Source: Leptospira noumeaensis (GTDB lineage: Bacteria; Spirochaetota; Leptospiria; Leptospirales; Leptospiraceae). Taken from it: a DNA stretch of 64,000 nucleotides. Position numbers and translations under genes: made by a program. Under the pieces are notes generated by a model. The model was not told the origin of the DNA. It was given only the letters and a program-made list of their open reading frames with translations, and did no database searches. Location: NCBI RefSeq assembly GCF_004770765.1, contig NZ_RQFK01000023.1, forward strand, positions 1 to 64,000. Reading direction: 5' to 3'. This document shows, one piece after another, positions 54,102-63,668 of this stretch. The first letter of the stretch is position 1; each line of letters starts with the position of its first letter.

Positions 54102-55673
54102 TTAATCCTTTTGTTTTAATTGTTTTGTTAATTGTATGAGTTTGAATTTTTCTTTTTTGTTTAAACTTTGGAATGTTTTTTCGAGCGTTTCTTTATGCCC
54201 TTCACCGATAAGGGATACTAAAAACTCAGAATCTTCTTCTGGTAATCCGAGTTTAGTCAGATAGTCGAATAGGAAAGTATTTCTTTTTTTTCCAAAACTG
54301 GAAACAAGTTCTACAAATTCTATTTTCTGTTTGTGTTGAGTGTACCTGACTAATCCTAAATAAGAAAGAATCCCTAAGATGGCAACAAAAACCAAAATAA
54401 AAATGGAGGGCGGTTTTATTGTGTTTTGATTTTGGATCTGAGGTTTTGTTTGTTTTCCTTGTGTTGGGAGGATGGAAATTTCCGGATACTGAATTGACAG
54501 AGTTTTGTATTGGTTCTCATTTAATGAAAAGAAATTGAATGTATATGGTTCCAATTGTAAATTTCCAGATTTAGGAACTTGATACCCGTATTGGAATTGA
54601 ACTACGGAATAAAATCCATATTCACCCGAATCTAATTTACGAAATGTTTTGGTTTTGTTTTGTGAAATCAATTGGATATCCGGATTGGATATGAGAGTTG
54701 GACTAATCCCTTCATAACCACCCTCCCCTTCGATTGAAATTTCAAAGTATAAAGTTTCTCCTCGGTGGATCGTTTTCGGAAATTTGGTAAGGTTTAGTTT
54801 AAAGTTCCCAATGGCTCCTGTGAACCCCTTTGGTTTGTTAGATGGTAGTTCCAGAACAGTAACTGTTGCTGGTGTTGTGGTTACCGTTTCTTGTAAAGAG
54901 TTGAATCTTAAGCTATCCCCTGAGATAAATTTTGTTTTTCCAATTTGAAACCTTCCTGATTTGATGGGTGTCAAACCATAAATTTCTTTGTCATAAACCA
55001 ACGTTTTTTTAATACTATTTTTTCTTTGTACTTCCGGTTCAATTTGTACGGATACTTGTCTTAAGGTTTCTGATAAAAAATAGGGAAAGGATATGGACTG
55101 ATTTGGATCTCTTTCGAGAAAAGGTTGCCTATAGCCATTGTAATAAAGGACAAAATAACCGACGATGGGTTCCCCCTTATAAAAAACAATTTTGTTTGTA
55201 TGGAAGGCCACTTCAGGCGACTCCTCCGAAGGAGATTCAAAGTCATCTACTTGGAATGGGTTAAAAAATTGATTTTGAGGGTGTTTACTTTTTTTACTAA
55301 CTTTAAATTGGAATGGAGGTGCAGTATAAGTTTTGTTATCATATTCGACAGAGATTTCAGGTAGTTGGAATGTTCCTTCCGACTCCGTATCCACATAGAA
55401 ATTGAGTATTTGTGCTTTGGAAACTTTGAAATTGATGATTTGTGTTTCTGTCCCACTGCCTGAGTAACGAATCCGAACCCCATTTTTTTTTACGTTGGTT
55501 TGAAGTGGGCGAAAAGGTTTATCACCGCGTGCTTTGATTTCTAGTTTTGCATGTTCCCCGAGTGAAAATTCATTTGGGAACAAATGGAATTCCACATCCG
55601 AAGAGAAAATGGAGTTCAATGGGAAAAGAGAAATTAGGAAGAAAAAAGAAATTTTGTTACCAAAATTTTTCAT
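54102..55673 (-). CDS. batD: BatD-like exported protein
   Basis: A 523-residue protein with a signal peptide ('ISFFFLISLFPLNSIFSS') and a large beta-sandwich periplasmic region built of BatD domains, e.g. 'VEFHLFPNEFSLGEHAKLEIKARG' and 'TETQIINFKVSKAQILNFYVDTE'. Near residue 440 a membrane helix ('IFILVFVAILGILSYLGLV') anchors it, leaving a short cytoplasmic tail. It overlaps the BatB-like gene by 17 bases. Bat proteins of Leptospira have been studied in connection with oxidative stress, but their biochemical role is open. The call rests on position and domain pattern. Confidence 0.8.
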   Translation of the reverse strand: MKNFGNKISFFFLISLFPLNSIFSSDVEFHLFPNEFSLGEHAKLEIKARGDKPFRPLQTNVKKNGVRIRYSGSGTETQIINFKVSKAQILNFYVDTESEGTFQLPEISVEYDNKTYTAPPFQFKVSKKSKHPQNQFFNPFQVDDFESPSEESPEVAFHTNKIVFYKGEPIVGYFVLYYNGYRQPFLERDPNQSISFPYFLSETLRQVSVQIEPEVQRKNSIKKTLVYDKEIYGLTPIKSGRFQIGKTKFISGDSLRFNSLQETVTTTPATVTVLELPSNKPKGFTGAIGNFKLNLTKFPKTIHRGETLYFEISIEGEGGYEGISPTLISNPDIQLISQNKTKTFRKLDSGEYGFYSVVQFQYGYQVPKSGNLQLEPYTFNFFSLNENQYKTLSIQYPEISILPTQGKQTKPQIQNQNTIKPPSIFILVFVAILGILSYLGLVRYTQHKQKIEFVELVSSFGKKRNTFLFDYLTKLGLPEEDSEFLVSLIGEGHKETLEKTFQSLNKKEKFKLIQLTKQLKQKD

Positions 55674-57288
55674 TATCTGAATATCCTCCCTTTTTATTTT
55701 TTAGAATGGAATCTTGCGAAAAAGGATCTAAAATTCTTTCTGCATCTGATTTTTCTTCCTTCCGATTCTTGTTTTGTTCTTCCTGAGGTTTGTTTGGTTT
55801 TGGCTCGGTGTTGTTTGGATTTTGACTTTGGCTTGATTCCCTTTTTTTTGTTAAGTGTTCAATGTTTTTTTTAGCAGATAGGTGGTTTGGGTCTATTTCT
55901 AAAGTTTTAGAATATGATTTTAATGCGTTTTTTTTGTCACCTAATTTGGAATAGATATTTCCTAGGCTAAAATGAGTTTTGGCCTTTAAATCATTGCCTG
56001 ATTTGGGATGGGTTAGAATTTTTTCAGCGATACCGATTGCCTCTTTGTACCTACCTTCTTGGTAAGCGGTTGCCGATTCATTGTAAAATAGCCTTGGGTC
56101 ATCAGGGATGTATTCTTTTGCTTTTTCGAATTCCTTTTGGCTTTCTGTATATTTTTTTTGCTCGTAGGCCTTCGCACCTCGTTCAATGGAATTTCCACCC
56201 GGATCCAATTCCCATGCTTCTAAATGACTGACTCTAAGAAGTAAAAGTATAAATAGAATTTTATAAATTCCTTTCGGAAGTTTTTGCAGAAATAGGTTTG
56301 AGATTCTTTCTAAAAATAAAAAAATGATAGAGGCAATTAGAAATGGATGGGCTCCGTCTTCATTTTTAAACCTTTCAATGGATTGTATTTTTTTCTTTTT
56401 TGCTGTTTGTACAATATCCAAAAGTGCATATGCTCCATCTGCATACAGAGAAACATCATAATAGGTTCCATGGTTTTGATTGGCGATCGATTCCAATCGT
56501 TCTACATTCATTTTAGAAATGACTAGATTAGAGTCTGTTTGTGAATTCGAAATCCCTGCATCCTTTGTAACATAACCCCCTCGTCCGGTTCCTGGGTCAC
56601 GATATTCTATGAATCCACCTTCTTCTGTTCCAATTCCCCAAACAATCACCTCTCCTTCGATAGGTGGTAAGGTTTGGTTTTCATGATCCTCTCCATCGGA
56701 AACCACGACGGTTATTTGTGAAGTAACGTGATTGTTTTTTTTTCTAATTTTGTTTAACCTTTCCAAGGCCAAAGAAAGGTTTGTTCCCTTGGATCCGACC
56801 ATTTCTACACCTAAAGCTTGAATATAATCGGAAACTGCCGCTATATCCGTTGTTAGTGGGCAAAAAGAAAAGGATTGGCCCGCAAAAACAATAATTCCTA
56901 ATCGATTTCCTTTTAAGTTAGGTAAGATTCTTAAAGCTAAATCTTGAAACCGTTTTAATCGATTGGGACTTACGTCAGTGGTATTCATTGACAAACTGAC
57001 ATCGACTACAAATAGGATATCTGCCGATTCAAACTCTTTCACGGATTCCACTTCCGTTGATTTGATTTTGAATAAGGAATAAAACGCGAAGGAGAGAGAA
57101 AGTAATAAACAGACAATTCGAATTATGTAAATTTTGGTATTCGCTGTAAAGATTCGATTTCTTAAATTTGGGTTTTGGATTCGAAAGGAATTTGCTTTTA
57201 TATTTAAATATAATTTTCCAGAAAATACTAAAATCCAAATTGAGATTACAAGGATTGCTGTCGTTGCAATGGAACTTAATGTAATCAT
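55657..57288 (-). CDS. BatB-like VWA protein fused to TPR (BatBC)
   Basis: A 543-residue fusion. Two membrane helices (about residues 5-23 and 52-70) come first, then a von Willebrand A domain with a MIDAS motif 'FVVDVSLSMNTTDVSPNRL' (about 93-111), then a membrane helix region near 318-352, and finally TPR repeats ('RGAKAYEQKKYTESQKEFEKA', 'KAKTHFSLGNIYSKLGDKKNALKSYSKTL') with a Lys/Pro/Gln-rich tail. This merges BatB and BatC of other bacteria; I recall the same fusion from L. biflexa. It overlaps batA by 4 bases and batD by 17. Confidence 0.85.
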   Translation of the reverse strand: MITLSSIATTAILVISIWILVFSGKLYLNIKANSFRIQNPNLRNRIFTANTKIYIIRIVCLLLSLSFAFYSLFKIKSTEVESVKEFESADILFVVDVSLSMNTTDVSPNRLKRFQDLALRILPNLKGNRLGIIVFAGQSFSFCPLTTDIAAVSDYIQALGVEMVGSKGTNLSLALERLNKIRKKNNHVTSQITVVVSDGEDHENQTLPPIEGEVIVWGIGTEEGGFIEYRDPGTGRGGYVTKDAGISNSQTDSNLVISKMNVERLESIANQNHGTYYDVSLYADGAYALLDIVQTAKKKKIQSIERFKNEDGAHPFLIASIIFLFLERISNLFLQKLPKGIYKILFILLLLRVSHLEAWELDPGGNSIERGAKAYEQKKYTESQKEFEKAKEYIPDDPRLFYNESATAYQEGRYKEAIGIAEKILTHPKSGNDLKAKTHFSLGNIYSKLGDKKNALKSYSKTLEIDPNHLSAKKNIEHLTKKRESSQSQNPNNTEPKPNKPQEEQNKNRKEEKSDAERILDPFSQDSILKNKKGGYSDNEKFW

Positions 57289-58238
57289 AGTTTTTCCGTG
57301 AACGGGTATACCATAAGGAAACCCACCACTCCTAACAATATAAAGAAAACGAATAAAAATTTTGGGAAATGTGTTTCGTGAATTTCCATAGGTTTAGACG
57401 GAAGTTCCACTGTTTCTAATCCGTTGATTTCGTTTAGCACCTCCCCTAAAATTTCCGGGGATTCCGCGCGGAAAAATTTTCCATTTGTGCTTTCTGAAAT
57501 TTTTTCTAAGGATTCGTAGTTTACTTCGTATTGACTTTCTTCTTTTCCGATTCCAATACAATAAACTCTAATTCCAAAGGTTTTTGCTGCGTAGGATGCA
57601 GTTTCTGGATCTAATTTGCCGGTGTTTGACACTCCATCTGTGAGTAGAATGATAATTTTAGATTTTGCACTGGAGTCTTTTAGTCTGTATGTAGACAGAA
57701 CCAAAGCATCGCCGATAGCTGTCCCTTGTTCGCTGATATCTTCGTCCGACGTTTCTGAGATAAGTTCATCTAACGCGTACCTATCATTTGATAGAGGGGA
57801 TTGTAAGTATGCGGCTCCCGCAAACACTACAATCCCGATTCTATCATACAAACGTTTTTGGATGAATGCCTTCAGCAAATCTTTGGAAACCACTAACCGA
57901 TTTTTTGGTAAAAAGTCGTAGGAGTTGACCATGGAACCTGAAATATCGAGTGCGATCATGATATCGATTCCATTTGTAATGTCAGGTGTTAATTTGAATT
58001 TTTCTCCAGGTCCTGCAGAAGCTATAATTAAAAAAATTCCCGCTATGTAAAATATTAATTCGGTTAATTTTGATACTAACGCGCGAAAGTTGATGGGAAT
58101 GAAAGATTCGGATTTTTTGAACCGATCCGATTGGATGAGTAGGACGGATCCGAAGGGTTTTTTTCTCCATTGGTAAATCCCAAGTAACAATAGAGGGATG
58201 ATTAAAAATAAGAGGTATGGCCTTTGGAATTGATCCAT
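57285..58238 (-). CDS. batA: BatA-like VWA-domain membrane protein
   Basis: About 317 residues, starting at ATG 58238 ('MDQFQRPYLLFLI'), three bases after the stop of the previous gene; a longer start at 58274 is possible but overlaps that gene. Two N-terminal helices (about residues 8-22 and 50-70) are followed by a VWA domain with the full MIDAS 'ALDISGSMVNSYDFLPKNR' (about 95-113) and 'LLTDGVSNTGKLDPET', and a C-terminal helix near residue 300. The aerotolerance-type Bat proteins act at the inner membrane, probably as a metal-dependent adhesion or assembly complex with MoxR. Confidence 0.88.
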   Translation of the reverse strand: MDQFQRPYLLFLIIPLLLLGIYQWRKKPFGSVLLIQSDRFKKSESFIPINFRALVSKLTELIFYIAGIFLIIASAGPGEKFKLTPDITNGIDIMIALDISGSMVNSYDFLPKNRLVVSKDLLKAFIQKRLYDRIGIVVFAGAAYLQSPLSNDRYALDELISETSDEDISEQGTAIGDALVLSTYRLKDSSAKSKIIILLTDGVSNTGKLDPETASYAAKTFGIRVYCIGIGKEESQYEVNYESLEKISESTNGKFFRAESPEILGEVLNEINGLETVELPSKPMEIHETHFPKFLFVFFILLGVVGFLMVYPFTEKL

Positions 58239-58240
58239 AG

Positions 58241-59080
58241 TTATATTTCGAATTCCTTTTTGATTTTTTCCCAAATAGACCGCCCCGATTGTTTGTCGAG
58301 TACCGTATGGTTTTCATCATATTTGGTTTTTCTAAAATAGATTCGTAAGTCTCTTAAGGTTGAATTTTCTATATGTGTTCTGTTGGATAAATCTACTAAG
58401 AATTCGGAATCAGTTTTCCCAAGGAAGTTGGTTTCTAATTTTTTGGAATAAACTTCTTTGAGGTATTCGCTAATTTTAAATGCCAACTCTTTTTCGAAGA
58501 TAACTTCGGATTCTAGATAGGTCTCAATAAGGTGTAAACGTTTGGTAGTTTCTTCGAAGACGGGCCTTTTTTCCCAGAATGCATCTACAACTTTTGGTTT
58601 GGATCTCCAGTATAAATATAATGCATAGAGTAAATATAGATTGATAGCCGTGATGATTAGGATGATCAATAAACGAAAAAAATAGGGCCCTGAAAAAACA
58701 AGTGGTGGCTCAATATCTTCGATATCGGTTTCTGAACCGAGTAGTTGTGACTTCACTTTAATAGAAAGTGATGATCTTTGGTTTATATTATTTTGTATCC
58801 AAGAAACAGGTAAAACGAAACTACCTGGTTTAAAAAAAATAACGGTAGCTTCTAATTTGGATTCTTTTTTAATCACATTGGAAATTTTATAGGAAGGCAT
58901 TGTATCATCTTCGTAAATTTCACCTTCCTCAATATTTAAATCTACTTCTGTAGATTCTGATAACTCGATTTGGTAATGAACTGTATCTCCCACATAGATA
59001 TCTGTTTCTAAGACAGTCTCTTTTGGAGTGCCAAATATTGGAATAGAAATTACTAAAAATAAAATGATGTATTTAGCCAT
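58241..59080 (-). CDS. Bat-cluster membrane protein (DUF4381-like position)
   Basis: A 279-residue protein with a signal peptide (about 1-18), a beta-rich periplasmic domain ('VYVGDTVHYQIELSEST'-like: 'DIYVGDTVHYQIEL'), one membrane helix near 132-155 ('LLIILIITAINLYLLYALYLYW') and a helical cytoplasmic tail ('FKISEYLKEVYSKKLET'). The layout matches the small gene found between DUF58 and BatA in other bacteria. It overlaps the DUF58 gene by 8 bases. The family name is uncertain; part of the Bat machinery by context. Confidence 0.65.
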   Translation of the reverse strand: MAKYIILFLVISIPIFGTPKETVLETDIYVGDTVHYQIELSESTEVDLNIEEGEIYEDDTMPSYKISNVIKKESKLEATVIFFKPGSFVLPVSWIQNNINQRSSLSIKVKSQLLGSETDIEDIEPPLVFSGPYFFRLLIILIITAINLYLLYALYLYWRSKPKVVDAFWEKRPVFEETTKRLHLIETYLESEVIFEKELAFKISEYLKEVYSKKLETNFLGKTDSEFLVDLSNRTHIENSTLRDLRIYFRKTKYDENHTVLDKQSGRSIWEKIKKEFEI

Positions 59081-59891
59081 TGCGTTTGATTCTAAATAGA
59101 GGAAGGATTTGATTGGAAAGTTTTGTATTGGGGTCTATTTGTACAAATTGTACTCCGAAAAATGATTTGGCTGCTTTTAGATCATCATTATACATTGTTT
59201 CGTTGCTACGAATGTTTGGGTTCTCTTCTGAAATTTTTTGGAACAATCGAAGCCAGAAAGGAAATTTTAAAGTATCTATCTCATCTTGAACCCAAATTCC
59301 TACGGATTCCCAGATTTTTGGTAGTTTATTTGTTTTTATATAACTAGAAAAATCATTAAAATCAGAAATCCAATAAGATACTGCATATTTTGGATAAAGT
59401 TTGAAGGCGAATTGGTAAGCATTCGAGTAGTTGGTACCTTCGCTTAATGTTTGTTTTGCGAGTTTTGAAAATGCCAGCAAAATTTCGGATTCTGTGCGAA
59501 TCCATTTGCTTGGTGACAATTGGTGATCAGAAAATGGAACGAGTAACACTCGATTCCCCATTTTGATATGGAATAAAGATAAAAAAAGGGAAATTTGAAA
59601 AGCAGTAGTTCTTTTCGAGCCGCTAAGAGAAATGCTTGTATCATAAAAGATAATAATAGAGGCATCTCGTTCCTCGTAATATTCTTTTGTATAAAGTTCT
59701 CCTGTGCGAGATGTAACGTTCCAATCAATATAGCGCATATCATCGCCGTAATGATAATTTCTTACTTCTTTAAAGTCAAGGCCCCTTCCCCGTTCAGACA
59801 TAGTAAGAAGGCCTTGTTTGGTGGATGAAAATTTTTTCTTAGTTTCCCATTGTAAAACTTGAAGGAGTCGTTTTAACTCTGGCAATAACAT
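59073..59891 (-). CDS. DUF58-family protein (Bat cluster)
   Basis: A 272-residue soluble DUF58 protein with the signature 'GRGLDFKEVRNYHYGDDMRYIDWNVTSRTG' (about 34-63) and 'YYEERDASIIIFYDTSISL' (about 71-89), a VWA-like beginning without full MIDAS. Such proteins almost always follow moxR. It starts directly after the MoxR stop and overlaps the next gene. It is likely a partner of the AAA+ ATPase. Confidence 0.92.
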   Translation of the reverse strand: MLLPELKRLLQVLQWETKKKFSSTKQGLLTMSERGRGLDFKEVRNYHYGDDMRYIDWNVTSRTGELYTKEYYEERDASIIIFYDTSISLSGSKRTTAFQISLFLSLFHIKMGNRVLLVPFSDHQLSPSKWIRTESEILLAFSKLAKQTLSEGTNYSNAYQFAFKLYPKYAVSYWISDFNDFSSYIKTNKLPKIWESVGIWVQDEIDTLKFPFWLRLFQKISEENPNIRSNETMYNDDLKAAKSFFGVQFVQIDPNTKLSNQILPLFRIKRNG

Positions 59892-60872
59892 CTATGGGAC
59901 TTCCGTAACAGATAGGATTCGTTTGATGATAGAATCGGTGCTGATATCCTCGCTAATTGCTTCAATCGATAAGTGAAGTCTATGTTTTACGATTTCTGAG
60001 AAAAAACGTTGGATATCTTCAGGGATTACAAAATCTCTTCCTTCTAAGAGGGCGTTGATCCTACTTACTTTAAGCATAGCAAGACTAGCCCGTGGGCTCA
60101 CTCCATGTTGAATGAAATTTTTTAATTCATTATCACTTGTCGTTTCGGGCCTTGTATTTCTTGTTAAGTTGACAATATAGTTTTGTAGTTTAGGCTCCAC
60201 AAAAACTTTGTTTGAGATTTCGGAGATCTTGTGGATTTCCTTTGGTTTGATTACTTTTTTAGCCTTCTTTCTGGAAAAATCTAAATTTCCATGTTGGTGT
60301 AAGATGGCCACTTCATCTTCAAAGGAAGGATAAGTAACAGCTACCTTAAATAAAAAACGGTCAAGTTGTGCCTCTGGAAGTGGATAGGTTCCCTCTTGGT
60401 CAATTGGGTTTTGTGTTGCAATGACAAAAAATGGAGGTTCTAGATCGAAGGTTTCATCAGCGATTGAAACTTGTCTTTCTTCCATACATTGTAATAAAGC
60501 CGATTGTACTTTTGCCGGAGCTCTATTGATTTCGTCAGCTAACAAAATATTTGTGAATATTGGGCCTTTCCGGATTTCAAACGATGAAGTTTTTGGATTA
60601 AAAATATTGGTTCCCGTTAAGTCTGCCGGTAATAAGTCGGGAGTAAACTGAACTCTTGAAAATTTAGCATCAAGGATAGCCGCTAAATTTTTTGCCACTA
60701 ATGTTTTTGCAAGACCGGGCATTCCTTCGAGTAACACGTGTCCTCCGGCGACCAAACCTACAAACAAGGATTGGATGACATTGTCCATGCCGGAAATGGA
60801 TTCTGATAGTTCCGACCGAAGTAATTTTACTTGGTCGGAGATTTCTGTGATTTGTTCTTTGTCTATTTGCAT
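59892..60872 (-). CDS. MoxR-type AAA+ ATPase
   Basis: A 326-residue AAA+ chaperone. 'VLLEGMPGLAKTLVAKNLA' (about 51-69) contains the Walker A, 'NILLADEINRAPAKVQSALLQ' (about 108-128) the Walker B with the MoxR 'DEINRAP' string, and 'PFFVIATQNPIDQEGTYPLPEAQLDRF' (about 146-172) the sensor region. The C-terminal lid follows. MoxR proteins work with VWA partners, supplied here by the Bat proteins downstream. It overlaps the MORN lipoprotein gene by 10 bases upstream. Confidence 0.95.
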   Translation of the reverse strand: MQIDKEQITEISDQVKLLRSELSESISGMDNVIQSLFVGLVAGGHVLLEGMPGLAKTLVAKNLAAILDAKFSRVQFTPDLLPADLTGTNIFNPKTSSFEIRKGPIFTNILLADEINRAPAKVQSALLQCMEERQVSIADETFDLEPPFFVIATQNPIDQEGTYPLPEAQLDRFLFKVAVTYPSFEDEVAILHQHGNLDFSRKKAKKVIKPKEIHKISEISNKVFVEPKLQNYIVNLTRNTRPETTSDNELKNFIQHGVSPRASLAMLKVSRINALLEGRDFVIPEDIQRFFSEIVKHRLHLSIEAISEDISTDSIIKRILSVTEVP

Positions 60873-62182
60873 TGTGATGGAGTCATTTTTGGCATTGGTT
60901 TATCGATCATATAGTATTCTGTTTTGCCTCCAATGGTCCAACATCCCATTTTTCTACCTTGAGGTTCTACAGGTCCTTTTCCTAACTCTCTACCATCTTC
61001 TGAGTATTCAGTAGCATCTTCTGTGGAACGAATCACCATTCTTTTTTTACCAGAAGGATAAAAGTATGTATAAGGAATGCTCGGTTTGTAGTTTAATTTT
61101 AAATCTTGTGTTTCTTCATCAATTTTTACAAGAGAAAAGAACATTTTGCCTTCGCCAAGGATTTTGCCAGTATTGTCATACACTTTAGCAGATTCTAACA
61201 TACTTTCGTTAGCCATATTGCCTTGGTATCCAATTTGTCCGTTTTTATAGTAAAACTTCCATTCGCCGGTTCTTGTATGTTTTCTTGGCCCTGTTCCAAA
61301 AATTTTTCCGTCGGCATAATATTCTTTCCAGGTTCCTGTTCTTTCATACTTAATATCTAGGTTTTCGGAATTTTCTTTTTTAGAATAGTTCCCTTCTGCT
61401 AGTAAATTTCCTTTAGACCCAAACATTTTCCATAACCCGCTGCGAATGTCAGAGGAATATGAACCTTGTGATTCAACGACTCCGTCTTTGTAATAGTTAA
61501 TTTCTTGGCCGTTTTTTAATCCATTACTGAAAGAGACTTTGGTTTTGATTCCATTTCCATCAGCACCTACGAAATAATAGATCCACTCTCCGTCTTCTTC
61601 GTTATCTTTAAAAGATCCCTTTTCTACCCACTCACCTTTGTTATTCTTTCGGTAGTAGGGGCCATTTTTTTTATCATCCGCATAACTTGTTTCTGAAGTT
61701 ACGATTCCTTGTTTGTCGAAAGTTTTTGCGATTCCTTCTTTTTTCCCATCAACCCAAGGAGTTTCGACAATGAATTTTTGTGGGTTTTCAGGGTCTGGTT
61801 TTTTCCAGAGTCCAACTTTTTTACCGTCATTATATTCCCCTACTTGGTCAAGAGTAGATTTGTATTTTGGATTTTCAGCCGTGGAACCTGGTTGTTCGAA
61901 TTGAATGTATTCTTCCCAAGAACCATGTTTGGGTAGAGATTTAATTTTTGGAGCTGCAAACTTAGCAACTTGGTCTTCTGTACATTTGGCCCCGCCACAT
62001 TCTGCTTTTACTTCTCCCACTGCACGAATTCCGCCTGAGTTTTTGAAACGTTCCGTGCGGATCCATTTCCCTTTAGAATACTTCAGTTCAAATTCCTGAT
62101 CGCCTGACCCGTCTTTTATGGAGCCACCTGAACATTGAATTGTCAGTGTTAAAATGATTAAGTAGAGAAGTTTGTTTTTCAT
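60863..62182 (-). CDS. MORN-type repeat lipoprotein
   Basis: A 439-residue lipoprotein: 'LLYLIILTLTIQCSGGS' ends in a lipobox with Cys at about 17. From about residue 60 to 400 run short repeats of the MORN_2/YwqK type, each near 23 residues with 'G-x-W/Y-K-x-Y/F-x-x-G' character, for example 'NGLKNGQEINYYKDGVVES', 'DIRSGLWKMFGSKGNLLAEG' and 'RTGEWKFYYKNGQIGYQGN'. These repeats usually bind membranes or proteins. It overlaps moxR, so it belongs to the Bat run and probably works at the outer-membrane face. Confidence 0.82.
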   Translation of the reverse strand: MKNKLLYLIILTLTIQCSGGSIKDGSGDQEFELKYSKGKWIRTERFKNSGGIRAVGEVKAECGGAKCTEDQVAKFAAPKIKSLPKHGSWEEYIQFEQPGSTAENPKYKSTLDQVGEYNDGKKVGLWKKPDPENPQKFIVETPWVDGKKEGIAKTFDKQGIVTSETSYADDKKNGPYYRKNNKGEWVEKGSFKDNEEDGEWIYYFVGADGNGIKTKVSFSNGLKNGQEINYYKDGVVESQGSYSSDIRSGLWKMFGSKGNLLAEGNYSKKENSENLDIKYERTGTWKEYYADGKIFGTGPRKHTRTGEWKFYYKNGQIGYQGNMANESMLESAKVYDNTGKILGEGKMFFSLVKIDEETQDLKLNYKPSIPYTYFYPSGKKRMVIRSTEDATEYSEDGRELGKGPVEPQGRKMGCWTIGGKTEYYMIDKPMPKMTPSQCK

Positions 62183-62721
62183 GTTTCTATCCTGTCGAAG
62201 AGATGTGCGCGTTTCAATTTATTTACCGATAGCAATTCATTCGCAATCGCTATTTTTCCTCCGGTCAATTTATCGGAGAAAAAACGAGGAGGAAGGATAT
62301 GGAAGGCACCCTCTCCTTTAACATATAAAATTTCTTTATCTAGAGATGTGAGTTCACATTCAAGTAATACTTTGCGTTTTGCTTTTTTGATTGGCCATGC
62401 GCGAATCTGCAGCTCTTTTTCAACTGGGGTTGCCTTATGGAATTTGAAACTCATAGTGTCGGTCATTACTATATAACCTAGGTGAAAACATAAACCGCCC
62501 ATAGCTTCATCCAAAACAGTGGAGAGAATCCCTCCGTGAACAAATCCTGGAGCTCCGTTGTACATTCTTTTAAAACTATAAGTAAAGTTAACCTCACCTG
62601 TTTCATCATGAAAAGTAAAATCTGCAACGAGTCCGAGTGGATTTTCTTTCCCACAGCCGAAACAAGTATCGTGATGGATTTCGTAACCATGTTTAGAAGG
62701 ATTTTCTATAGGTTGGTTCAT
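62179..62721 (-). CDS. PaaI-type hotdog thioesterase
   Basis: A 180-residue hotdog-fold protein. 'FGCGKENPLGLVADFTFHDETG' (about 20-41) is the usual opening and 'GAPGFVHGGILSTVLDEAMGGL' (about 55-76) carries the HGG and the catalytic-type Asp/Glu pair. It probably hydrolyses acyl-CoA or another thioester; the substrate is not visible. It overlaps the MORN gene by 4 bases and follows the hydrolase gene by 16 bases. Confidence 0.88.
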   Translation of the reverse strand: MNQPIENPSKHGYEIHHDTCFGCGKENPLGLVADFTFHDETGEVNFTYSFKRMYNGAPGFVHGGILSTVLDEAMGGLCFHLGYIVMTDTMSFKFHKATPVEKELQIRAWPIKKAKRKVLLECELTSLDKEILYVKGEGAFHILPPRFFSDKLTGGKIAIANELLSVNKLKRAHLFDRIET

Positions 62722-62737
62722 TCTTTGTCCTTATTAT

Positions 62738-63577
62738 TTAATTTTCTAAAAATTCTAAAATGACAGAAGCTACTTCTTTGGGAGAATCCATATGTAAGTG
62801 GTGTCCTCCATCTAGGGTAACTTTTTTTAGGTTGTTTACTGCATTGATTCTGTTTTCGTATTTTTCGGCAATGGGGAAGCTTGATTTGTCACCTAATATG
62901 AGTAATGTTGGGCAATCGATCCGATTACAAAAAGATTCTATTTGTTCTTCTGTGTATCGAAAAAATGAATTGTAGTGAAGTCTTAAGTCTCTTCTGGGTT
63001 TTAATCCTTTTGGAGTTTTTTCAATCCCACGTTCCATTAGGATTTCTGCTGATTCTAACTTCATGTCACCTGCTCGCATCCTAATGGCAACCGCTGATTC
63101 CATATTTGGAAAATACGTTTCTTTTTTGCCCCTTGGGTGCAGAACTTGTTTGATTGCCTCAGTTAAAATTTCTGGCGCAGATTCGGATAAATTTGTGAGA
63201 GGTCCAAGTGATTCAATAAGAACAAGTTTTTTGATTTTTAAAAGATTGGTTCCTGCAACTAACGTTGATATTGCGGCACCCATTGAGTGTGCCATAAGAA
63301 TAAAATTTTCTAGTCCTAAAGCCTGAGCGATGGAAACAATTTCCAATGCATACTCTGCAAAATAATAAACGGTATTTTCTGGTTTGTGACTCGATTTTCC
63401 ATGGCCTGGGAAATCCATTGATATAAATCTGTACTCTGGAAAATATTTGGCGATAGGTGCAAAACTATTGGCATTATCCAACCAACCATGGAAGGCAAGG
63501 ATTGGTGTTCCTTGTGGATTCCCCCACTCTACTCCCTCAATCGAGTGGAATTTTGTGCGAACAGAAATCGGTAACAT
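62738..63577 (-). CDS. Alpha/beta-hydrolase
   Basis: A 279-residue serine hydrolase. 'LAFHGWLDNANSFAPIA' (about 28-44) forms the oxyanion-hole region, 'MAHSMGAAIS' (about 93-102) the nucleophile elbow GxSxG variant (H-S-M-G), 'LILGDKSSF' (about 230-238) the acid, and 'DGGHHLHMDSP' (about 257-267) the His. The size and motifs resemble SERHL-type esterases. It is the first gene of the long minus-strand run ending in htpG, and divergent from the truncated gene at the window end. Confidence 0.9.
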   Translation of the reverse strand: MLPISVRTKFHSIEGVEWGNPQGTPILAFHGWLDNANSFAPIAKYFPEYRFISMDFPGHGKSSHKPENTVYYFAEYALEIVSIAQALGLENFILMAHSMGAAISTLVAGTNLLKIKKLVLIESLGPLTNLSESAPEILTEAIKQVLHPRGKKETYFPNMESAVAIRMRAGDMKLESAEILMERGIEKTPKGLKPRRDLRLHYNSFFRYTEEQIESFCNRIDCPTLLILGDKSSFPIAEKYENRINAVNNLKKVTLDGGHHLHMDSPKEVASVILEFLEN

Positions 63578-63668
63578 ATACCTAAGCCTTTTGAATTCCT
63601 TCTCATTGTAAACATTTATCTTTTCGATTTAGGCTTGATTCTTTTTTGCATTTTTATGTAATTTCTTC

